Source of the DNA: Enterobacter sp. R4-368
GTDB taxonomy: Bacteria > Pseudomonadota > Gammaproteobacteria > Enterobacterales > Enterobacteriaceae
Direction of reading: 5' to 3'
NCBI RefSeq assembly: GCF_000410515.1
Contig: NC_021500.1
Span: 496,001-560,000, forward strand
Length of the DNA stretch: 64,000 nt
A program made the translations under genes and the position numbers. Position 1 is the first letter of the stretch, and every line of letters starts with the position of its first letter. Shown here piece by piece: positions 27,014 through 34,412 of this stretch. The notes beneath the pieces are model-generated. The model was not told where the DNA came from. It was given only the letters and a program-made list of their open reading frames with translations, and searched no databases.

Positions 27014-28341
27014 GAATGCGCGATGCGCTGCTGAACGCCCGCAGTTATATCACCATCCTGCTCGGTTTCCTGTTGGGCTTTGCCATCGTCGTTTGGGTGG
27101 AACGCCAGATGCCTACCCGCGTAGAGAGCACGTCAGGTCTGGCGCTGAGCAAAGCGTTTCCGCCGTTGCCCACCACGCGCGACTTAACCTTTAACGAAGC
27201 GATCTGGGCGCGGGTCGCCTGGCAATATTATGTCAATAACACCCAGCCAAACGGCCTGGCTAACGCCCGCGACGCCGAACCGTGGTTCAGCTTATGGAGC
27301 ACCGGCAGCTATCTCTTCGCTGCCATGGCCGCACAGCGTCTGGACATTATCACCACCGGAGAGTTTGACGAGCGCATCACTGCCGCGCTGTTCAGCCTCG
27401 GTCAGTTACCCCTTAATGCGCAGGGAATACCCGCCAGTTATTACCACGCCGATACGCTGAAAATCCTCGGCAAGGCGGAGAGTTCTGCCATCGGCATGGG
27501 ACGCTTGCTGACGGCGCTGCAAACCCTGCTTTGGCACTACCCGCAGCACGCGGCGGAAATCCGTGATCTGTTTAATCAGTGGCAGACCGGCGCGCTGATT
27601 GAACGCGGCGAAACCACCCGCGCCTCACTGCCGGTACATCACTGGACACTGGCGACAGATGAACCGCGTAACAGCTTTGGTTACCGCCTGTACGCCAGCC
27701 ACACGCTGCGTCTTATTGACAACGATGCGGGGCTAGCCGTCACCAATCCGCCGGAAGGCCAGGCGATGATTGATATTGACGGCGTTATGGTGCCCGACGA
27801 AGGGCTGCGCACGCCGTGGGGACGCCAGCCGTCGCTGGTGAGCCTGCCCTATTTGCTCACCGGACTGGAGACCGGTTTTGACGCGCAAAGCGCGGAGATC
27901 GCCTGGCGCATTATGCAAATTCAGCAGCGCCGCCACAGCTTGCAGGTTCGTAAACCACCCATCAGCACCGATTATGCCGAGCCCGCGCCCGAATATGTTA
28001 CCGAGCAGCCAAACCGCCAGCCGGACAATCAGAGCAGCGTCAGCAACGCTCCGCCAGAGCAGCGCGCTATCACCTCCACCCGCTCGGCGTTTGCGTGGTA
28101 CGCCCTGTTTCGTAACACCTGGAGTGAAGCCCTGCGCGAACAGGTATTGACGTTGCAGGTTCCGGGTAAAGGCTGGCAGCAAGGGCTTAACCTCAACGCC
28201 AGTGTGAATAACGTTATTGACGCCGACACCAACGCCATCGTGCTTGAAAGCCTTTCGTTTATCGCGCACGGCCAGATGCTGTGCCTGAGCTGTATGAACA
28301 CCACCGCCCGTCCAACCCCAGCAGCAGGAGCCACGCCATGA
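27010..28341 (+). CDS. DUF3131 protein 1 (membrane-anchored)
   Basis: A 443-residue protein, anchored by an N-terminal helix (SYITILLGFLLGFAIVVWVE) with the rest periplasmic. The DUF3131 pattern starts ARVAWQYYVNNTQP and is shared by the next two genes; a FGYRLYASHTLRL segment, then LVSLPYLLTGLETGFD, recur in the paralogues. It is the most diverged of the three, with a Pro/Gln-rich insert (about residues 320-355) that the others lack. DUF3131 has no established function; an all-helical toroid acting on glycans, like the cyclic glucan synthase processing domains, is my inference. Start overlaps the glycosyltransferase stop by 4 bp. Confidence 0.75.
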   Translation: MRMRDALLNARSYITILLGFLLGFAIVVWVERQMPTRVESTSGLALSKAFPPLPTTRDLTFNEAIWARVAWQYYVNNTQPNGLANARDAEPWFSLWSTGSYLFAAMAAQRLDIITTGEFDERITAALFSLGQLPLNAQGIPASYYHADTLKILGKAESSAIGMGRLLTALQTLLWHYPQHAAEIRDLFNQWQTGALIERGETTRASLPVHHWTLATDEPRNSFGYRLYASHTLRLIDNDAGLAVTNPPEGQAMIDIDGVMVPDEGLRTPWGRQPSLVSLPYLLTGLETGFDAQSAEIAWRIMQIQQRRHSLQVRKPPISTDYAEPAPEYVTEQPNRQPDNQSSVSNAPPEQRAITSTRSAFAWYALFRNTWSEALREQVLTLQVPGKGWQQGLNLNASVNNVIDADTNAIVLESLSFIAHGQMLCLSCMNTTARPTPAAGATP

Positions 28342-29885
28342 AGTTGATTTGTTTGACGCTTTTCCGCCGGTGGGCTGGCATTGTGGCTCTCGGGCTGGTA
28401 ATGACCAGCGCCCAGGCCGCGCCGGGGTTGCCCGCGTCCGACTATCCGGTGCGCAGCGGCACGTTGACGGCACAGGAGATGAAGATCGCGAAAAACGCCT
28501 GGCAATACTTTGTCGCAAACTATCAGCCCACCACCGGGTTGGTGAACGCGGTTAATAAATACCCCTCCACCACCATGTGGGACAGCGCCTCCTATCTGGC
28601 CGCGCTGACGGCGGCGCGTGAACTGGGCATTATTGATAAAGCCGAGTTTGACCGGCGGTTAATCAAATTCCTCGCCACCCTCAATACCATCCAGTTGTTT
28701 CGCAATGAACTGCCCAACAAGGTCTACAACACCATCAACGCGCAGAAAGTGGACTACCTGAACAAACCCGGCGAGATTGGCTTCTCCGCGCTGGATATTG
28801 GCCGCATGCTGCTGTGGATGAAAATTATCAAAGAACGTTATCCGGAGTACGCCAACAGTATTGATAACGTCGTTCTGCGCTGGGATTTCAGCCATGTGGT
28901 CGACGGTTGCGGCACGCTGTATGGCGCGTATCTGGAGAACGGCCAGCCGAAATATGTTCAGGAGGGACGCCTGGGGTATGAAGAGTACGCCTCGGCGGGT
29001 TACCAGCTTTGGGGTTTTAATACCTGCCAGGCCAGCCGTCCGCAACCGTACGATCTGGCGGAGATCTACTGCGTGCTGGTGCCGTATGACTCGCGCGACT
29101 CGCGCCGTACCTTTCAGCATAACTACGTGGTGACAGAATCATATCTGCTGTATGGCCTGGAGATGGGCTTTGATACCGCCGACGATCGCAGTAACACAAA
29201 AAACCACTATTCACATCCGTGGATGAAAAACTTCGCTGATCGCGTGTATCAAGCGCAGGAGAACCGCTACACCATTACCGGCATGCTGACAGCCCGCTCC
29301 GAGCATCAACTGGATAAAGCGCCTTACTTTGTTTACGACACGGTGTTCAGTGACGGCTTCAACTGGAACACCATTACCGACAAAGGCCAGTACGTGCCGG
29401 AAACCGCCGCCGTATCGCTAAAAGCCGCGCTGGGCATGTGGGTGCTGTGGAATTCGCCCTACACCGATCGGTTATTAAGCGTTATCGAAAACGCCAACGA
29501 AGAGGGCAAAGGCTACTACGAAGGGCTGTATGAGAACGGCAGCGGGCCGATTAAAGAGTTCACCGCCAACAACAACGGCATCATGCTTGAAGCCCTGATG
29601 TTTAAAAAGAGCGGCAAGCTGCTGCGCTTTAATACCGACAATCCGAAAGACAAGAATTTCGCCCCCTCGCTGTGGGAGAAAAAACTGGTCGATCTGTTTG
29701 AAGAAAACAATACCCGGCGCAACCGCCCGTTCCTGAACCCGACGTCCGCCGTGAAAAGCTGGTGTGAGCGGACCGGCACGGCCCTGCGCACAAAATCCAG
29801 TTGTCAGGCATGCCAGTGCGCGTCCTGTAAAGCGGACGAGCCGGTGAAATTACCCCCGGTGGCGGCGTCATGCTTAAAACAGTAA
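28338..29885 (+). CDS. DUF3131 protein 2 (secreted, Cys-rich tail)
   Basis: A 515-residue exported protein. Signal peptide MKLICLTLFRRWAGIVALGL and following residues, cut near SAQA-APG. The DUF3131 domain begins AKNAWQYFVANYQPTTGLVN, then TTMWDSASYLAALTAARELG, and ends near NNNGIMLEALMFKKSGKLL. Acidic residues in VYDTVFSDGFNWN and the YYEGLYENG segment are shared with paralogue 3 and are candidate active-site positions. The last 45 residues hold six cysteines (WCERTGT, then a CQACQCASC cluster, SCLKQ), absent from the paralogues: a metal site or disulphide knot. ATG 28338 overlaps the previous gene. Confidence 0.75.
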   Translation: MKLICLTLFRRWAGIVALGLVMTSAQAAPGLPASDYPVRSGTLTAQEMKIAKNAWQYFVANYQPTTGLVNAVNKYPSTTMWDSASYLAALTAARELGIIDKAEFDRRLIKFLATLNTIQLFRNELPNKVYNTINAQKVDYLNKPGEIGFSALDIGRMLLWMKIIKERYPEYANSIDNVVLRWDFSHVVDGCGTLYGAYLENGQPKYVQEGRLGYEEYASAGYQLWGFNTCQASRPQPYDLAEIYCVLVPYDSRDSRRTFQHNYVVTESYLLYGLEMGFDTADDRSNTKNHYSHPWMKNFADRVYQAQENRYTITGMLTARSEHQLDKAPYFVYDTVFSDGFNWNTITDKGQYVPETAAVSLKAALGMWVLWNSPYTDRLLSVIENANEEGKGYYEGLYENGSGPIKEFTANNNGIMLEALMFKKSGKLLRFNTDNPKDKNFAPSLWEKKLVDLFEENNTRRNRPFLNPTSAVKSWCERTGTALRTKSSCQACQCASCKADEPVKLPPVAASCLKQ

Positions 29886-31276
29886 GCCGCAAAACCCTGG
29901 CCGCGCTGCTCGGTTTCTTGCTGGTTGCGCTGGCGCTGCTCGCCCTTGTTAAAGATGGCGGCGCAGGCTGGCGCTGGCTGAGCAAAGGCGGCTGGAACAC
30001 CAGCGCCCGAATCAGTGCCCTGACCCCGGAGGAGCGCCAGTGGGCGCAAACAGCGTGGCGCTACTTCGTTAACAATACCCAGCCGCAAACCGGGCTGGTC
30101 AACGGCAGCGATAAACAGCCCCGCGCCACGCTCTGGCAGATGGGCGACACGCTAATTGCCCTGCTGGCCGCCAGGGAACTGGGGCTTTTGAAAGAGGAGG
30201 AGTTCGATCATCGGCTGACGCAACTGCTCGGCACGCTGAACCGCCTCGCGCTGACCGATACCCGCACACCGGGCCGCCTCTACGCCACGCCAAACGCCTC
30301 GCTGGTGGATTTTAGCGGTCAGACGCAGCGAAACGGCTGGTCGGCGCGGGATATGGCGCGCCTGATGCTGGCCTTACGCCTCGTCAGCGAATGGGCGCCG
30401 CAATACCAGGAGTATCTGGATAAAATCGTTCTGCGCTGGAACTTCTGCCCGGTTATCGATCCCCACGGCGAACTCTGGTCCTCCTCCATTGAGAATGGCA
30501 AACCGGTGATCCGCGAGGAGCTGCGGCTCGGCGAAAGCGAATACGCGGCCACCGCCTTTCGTTTATGGGGTTTTGCGCCAGACCAGGCTTTCACGCCGCC
30601 CGCACGCAACGTGATCATCCACCAGCGGACGCTGGAAGTGGATGCCCGCGACCCGCGCACCACCTGGCAACCCTCGCTCATCTCCACACTGCCTTACATG
30701 CTGCCAGGGCTGGAGTTCGGCTGGCAACCGCCGGGCGTAGAGCGCGCCACACGCAAGGCGTTACGTGAGCGGGCCAAACAGGTGTGGCTCACCCAACAAA
30801 CGCGGTGGGAAAAAGAGAAAGTGCTTACCGCCAGGGCCGACTTCGCGCTTGGCCAGGCTCCGTGGCATGTTGACGACACGGTGTGGGGCAATGGTTACGC
30901 CTGGAACACACTGGGTGCCGACGGGAAATACTATCCGCGTCTGGCGCAGGTTTCCACCAAAGCGGTTTTCGCCCTTTGGGTGCTGTGGGACACCCCCTTT
31001 ACCGATGCGCTAATGAATGTCAGCCGACGGATGAACGATGCACAGCGCGGCTGGTTTGAAGGTCGGGTAGAAGCCACAGGCGACTTTAACCGAACGATCA
31101 CCCTGTCAACTAACGCCATGGTGCTGGAAAGCTTGTTTTATAAGGCACACGGCGGCCCACTATTCCGCAATGGATTAATCGATAACGGCAGCTATTTCTA
31201 CCTGCAGGCGACTGATGTTTTCAGCGCGCCGGGACTCTGCTTACCCGGCGAGCGCCGGGTGGAGATGAAAAAATGA
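29870..31276 (+). CDS. DUF3131 protein 3 (membrane-anchored)
   Basis: A 468-residue protein with an N-terminal anchor (TLAALLGFLLVALALLALV) and a periplasmic DUF3131 domain: TAWRYFVNNTQPQTGLVNG, LWQMGDTLIALLAARELGLL, the ENGKPVIREELRLGESEYAA block, LPYMLPGLEFGW, VDDTVWGNGYAWNTLG and FNRTITLSTNAMVLESLFYKA. It is clearly closer to paralogue 2 than to 1. Its start lies 16 bp inside the end of the preceding gene, so translation is coupled. Function unknown; same inference as for its paralogues. Confidence 0.75.
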   Translation: MLKTVSRKTLAALLGFLLVALALLALVKDGGAGWRWLSKGGWNTSARISALTPEERQWAQTAWRYFVNNTQPQTGLVNGSDKQPRATLWQMGDTLIALLAARELGLLKEEEFDHRLTQLLGTLNRLALTDTRTPGRLYATPNASLVDFSGQTQRNGWSARDMARLMLALRLVSEWAPQYQEYLDKIVLRWNFCPVIDPHGELWSSSIENGKPVIREELRLGESEYAATAFRLWGFAPDQAFTPPARNVIIHQRTLEVDARDPRTTWQPSLISTLPYMLPGLEFGWQPPGVERATRKALRERAKQVWLTQQTRWEKEKVLTARADFALGQAPWHVDDTVWGNGYAWNTLGADGKYYPRLAQVSTKAVFALWVLWDTPFTDALMNVSRRMNDAQRGWFEGRVEATGDFNRTITLSTNAMVLESLFYKAHGGPLFRNGLIDNGSYFYLQATDVFSAPGLCLPGERRVEMKK

Positions 31277-31710
31277 AATTTTACCGCGATCTTTTTGAAG
31301 CCAGTCTGGGCCGCGTGTTCCCGCAGGATGACAAAAAGCCCTTTTTCAATGCTTTTTATGACGCCTTTGTGCGCATGTCGCCGGAAACCGAACGCCACTT
31401 TTTGCTCGGTAACGCCGAGCAAGGCCGCCAGCTTATATTTAAGAGCTTTTTTGCCATGCTGGCGGTGGATGGCTCCCTCTTCGTGCCCGATTTTCTGGAA
31501 AAACTTGCCCGCGACCAGAGCGACAGCGGCTTGCACTTGCCGCCCCGCTTTTTCGCCCTCTGGCGGCAAGCCATGCTTGATACCGTGCGCCAGCGCGATC
31601 CCCTGTGCGATGAAGAGATCCTTACCGCCTGGGCTATGGCGATAGCGCCTGGACTGGAATATCTTCGCCGTCAGGCGGAGCTGCACTACCAGGCGGGAGC
31701 GCAATCATGA
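31273..31710 (+). CDS. Globin-like protein without the proximal histidine
   Basis: A 145-residue all-helical protein. The pattern FFNAFYDAFVRMSPETERHF, then IFKSFFAMLAV, then FLEKLARDQ, PPRFFALWRQAMLDTVRQRDP and LTAWAMAIAPGLEYLRR follows bacterial single-domain globins. In those, the haem-ligating His sits in an LAxxH segment; here it reads LARDQ, with Gln82 in its place. It may therefore bind no haem, like the non-haem globin domain of RsbR, or use another ligand. It overlaps both neighbours by 4 bp and directly precedes a hybrid kinase, so a signalling role is likely. By eye only; the fold call needs a profile search. Confidence 0.6.
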   Translation: MKFYRDLFEASLGRVFPQDDKKPFFNAFYDAFVRMSPETERHFLLGNAEQGRQLIFKSFFAMLAVDGSLFVPDFLEKLARDQSDSGLHLPPRFFALWRQAMLDTVRQRDPLCDEEILTAWAMAIAPGLEYLRRQAELHYQAGAQS

Positions 31711-34412
31711 CCGCCGCCTCGCGCTTCGACCTCAACGCGCTACCGATTGCGGTGATGTGGTATGACGCGCAAGAACGACTGGTGGCGTGGAATGACAAAA
31801 TCGGCCAGTTTTACCCGTCGCTGGCCACCCGCCTGCAACCCGGTGTCACGCTGGAAGCGTTAGCCAGCCAGTTTATCGATACCGCCTTCAATACCGATCC
31901 TGCCCGGCGACAGGCGCTAAAAGAGTCGGTAATCCGCAACTGTCGGCTGGAAAGCCACTACGAGGTACGTCATCAAGGAGAACGACGCCTGTTTGTTCAA
32001 CATCAGCGTTTACCCGATGGCGGCATCATCAGCCTGCATACGGACATTTCACACCTCGATATGGCGCAGCGCGCACGCCAGGATCTGCACGCTGACTTTT
32101 TGCTGGCCGCGGAGTCGATTCATATCGGGATCTGGGACTGGCAAGTCTCGCCGGATATCCTCCAGCTCAGCGATACGCTGTTAAGCCTGGTGGGGCAACC
32201 GCGCGACAGTTGGCACCATAATGTCAACGCCATGCTTGGGCTGGTGCATCCGGCGGATCGCTTTCACCTGATCCGCACCGTGCTGCGCTCCCGCGCGCAC
32301 CATTTTCCGGTGTTTGAATGCGAAATCCGTGTCCGTTATAAGCAGGATCAGTGGCGCTGGATGCTGCTCTCCGGCCAGGTTACCACCCTGAATTTGAGCG
32401 GCGCAATGGAGCGCGTGATTGGCACATTGCAGGATATCAACCGCCGCAAAGAAGCAGAGCTGCTCGCCATTGAAGCGGCCCATGTCGCCAGACAAGCGAA
32501 CGAAGCCAAAAGCGCGTTTCTCGCCAATATGAGCCATGAAATCCGCACGCCAATGAACGGTATTCTCGGCATGACGCAACTGTGCCTTGAAACCCCGCTG
32601 AGCGCCGAACAGCGCGAATACCTGACGCTGGTGATGAGCTCGGCGCAATCTTTATTGCATATTATCAATGACATTCTCGACTTCTCGAAAATCGAAGCCG
32701 GGAAGATCCTGATTCATGACGAGGCGCTGGAGATACGCCCGTTTATCCAGTCGCTGATCCGCCCGCATATGCCTGCCGCCAGCGAAAAAGGGGTGGAACT
32801 GCTGGTCGATATTGACCCGCGTTTGCCAGAGGTGGTGCGAGGCGATAGCGTGCGACTGCGCCAGATCCTGACCAATCTCATCAGCAACGCGCTGAAATTT
32901 ACCCACCACGGTGAGGTATTGCTCGGAATTGAACCCGCCGGCAACGGCTCCCAGTGGCGGTTTCGGGTGCGCGATAGCGGCATTGGTATTCCCCCGGATA
33001 AACAGCAACTGATTTTCGAAGCGTTCAGCCAGGCGGACAGCTCCACCACACGCCGCTATGGCGGCACCGGGCTGGGGCTGACCATCTCCGCGCGGCTGGT
33101 GGCGATGATGGGGGGAAATTTAACGGTGACCAGTACGCCGGGCGTTGGGAGTGAGTTCGCCTTCACCCTGCCGCTGGCAAACTTGCCCGTGAGCGAAATG
33201 ACAACGACAGAAGCGCACCAGTTTCACGGTGAACGGGTGCTGGTCGTCGATGATAACGCCACCAACTTACGCTTGCTGGAGGCCAAACTGACCGCCATGG
33301 GGCTGACGCCGGTCTGTATCAACAAACCGCTGGAAGCGCTGGCGCTGGCGGCGCAAATGCCGCCGTTTCCGCTGATCCTGCTGGATGCGCAAATGCCGGA
33401 TATGGACGGCATCTCACTGGCGCTGGAACTCTCGGTGCTACCGGAAGCCAGCCAGAGCCGCATTATTATGCTCAGTTCCATGAATCGTCATTTCGACAGG
33501 AATATGCTCAAGCGCATTGGCATTGCGCACTATCTGCATAAACCGGTCGATCACAGCGAGTTGCAACAGGCTATCGCCTCCCTGTTGTTGCCGGTCAGCG
33601 TACCCACGCCCGCGCCCACGGTCAGCCCGGCAGCAGAACCCGCCGCTGCGCCGCCACCACGGCAGCAGAGCCTGCATGTTCTGCTGGCAGAAGATAACCT
33701 CGTCAACCAAAAGCTGGCCTACCGGCTGCTTGAGCAGCTTGGGCATCGCTGCGAAATCGTCGCCGATGGCCAGGCCGCGCTTGAGCACTGGCAGGCCAGC
33801 CGTTGGGATGTGATTCTGATGGATCTGCAAATGCCGGGCATGGACGGTGAAACGGCTATTCGTCTGCTGCGAGAAGAAGAAGCCCGGCGCGGTGTGCCGC
33901 CACAGCGGGTGATCGCCATGACCGCCCATGCCATGCAGGGCGACAAAGCGCGCTGCTTCGAACTGGGTTTTGATGGCTATATCGCCAAACCCGTCACGCG
34001 TGAGGCATTGAATGCGGAACTGACCCGCGTAGTGGGAACCCCCTCGCCCCACGCCGCAGCGCAAATGGCAGCGGGAATGCCCAACGAAAGCGCCCTGCTT
34101 GAACAACTGGGCGGCGACAGGGCGCTACTGAACGAACTTATGACCATTTTCAGGGAAGGCCTGATGGAGCTCAGCGACGCCATTGAACAGGCGGTACGCT
34201 CCGGCGATCGCGAAACCGTGCGCCGCAGCGCTCATAAGTTGCGCGGAGAAGCCATCGCGCTTGATTTCCGGAGCCTGAGCCAGGTTCTCCAACAACTGGA
34301 AAGCCAGTCGCAAAGCCTGAGCGACGCGGAACTGGCGCGCCTGCTTGCGCCACTGCAACATGAGCGCCAGCACGCGCTCAACTGGTTACAAACGCGGGAG
34401 GCCTCATCATGA
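31707..34412 (+). CDS. BarA-like hybrid sensor kinase (PAS-PAS-HisKA-HATPase-REC-REC-HPt)
   Basis: A 901-residue soluble-looking kinase with no transmembrane segment. Order: a PAS domain (residues 1-115, IAVMWYDAQERLVAWND), a second PAS/PAC domain (about 130-250), HisKA with His277 in FLANMSHEIRTPMNG, HATPase with N box (NLISNALKFTHHG) and GTGLGLTIS, a first receiver (Asp560 in LLDAQMPDMDG), a second receiver (Asp706 in LMDLQMPGMDG) and an HPt domain with His843 in RRSAHKLRGEA. Lacking an own membrane sensor, it may read a cytosolic cue, perhaps through the globin-like protein encoded just before it. The HPt could pass phosphate to the receiver-phosphatase of the facing operon (inference). 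Confidence 0.87.
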   Translation: MTAASRFDLNALPIAVMWYDAQERLVAWNDKIGQFYPSLATRLQPGVTLEALASQFIDTAFNTDPARRQALKESVIRNCRLESHYEVRHQGERRLFVQHQRLPDGGIISLHTDISHLDMAQRARQDLHADFLLAAESIHIGIWDWQVSPDILQLSDTLLSLVGQPRDSWHHNVNAMLGLVHPADRFHLIRTVLRSRAHHFPVFECEIRVRYKQDQWRWMLLSGQVTTLNLSGAMERVIGTLQDINRRKEAELLAIEAAHVARQANEAKSAFLANMSHEIRTPMNGILGMTQLCLETPLSAEQREYLTLVMSSAQSLLHIINDILDFSKIEAGKILIHDEALEIRPFIQSLIRPHMPAASEKGVELLVDIDPRLPEVVRGDSVRLRQILTNLISNALKFTHHGEVLLGIEPAGNGSQWRFRVRDSGIGIPPDKQQLIFEAFSQADSSTTRRYGGTGLGLTISARLVAMMGGNLTVTSTPGVGSEFAFTLPLANLPVSEMTTTEAHQFHGERVLVVDDNATNLRLLEAKLTAMGLTPVCINKPLEALALAAQMPPFPLILLDAQMPDMDGISLALELSVLPEASQSRIIMLSSMNRHFDRNMLKRIGIAHYLHKPVDHSELQQAIASLLLPVSVPTPAPTVSPAAEPAAAPPPRQQSLHVLLAEDNLVNQKLAYRLLEQLGHRCEIVADGQAALEHWQASRWDVILMDLQMPGMDGETAIRLLREEEARRGVPPQRVIAMTAHAMQGDKARCFELGFDGYIAKPVTREALNAELTRVVGTPSPHAAAQMAAGMPNESALLEQLGGDRALLNELMTIFREGLMELSDAIEQAVRSGDRETVRRSAHKLRGEAIALDFRSLSQVLQQLESQSQSLSDAELARLLAPLQHERQHALNWLQTREASS

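Noticed and set aside
28281..28337. Longer N terminus for DUF3131 protein 2
   Set aside because: The ATG at 28338 gives a clean signal peptide and an ATGA overlap; the upstream extension is the shadow of paralogue 1.
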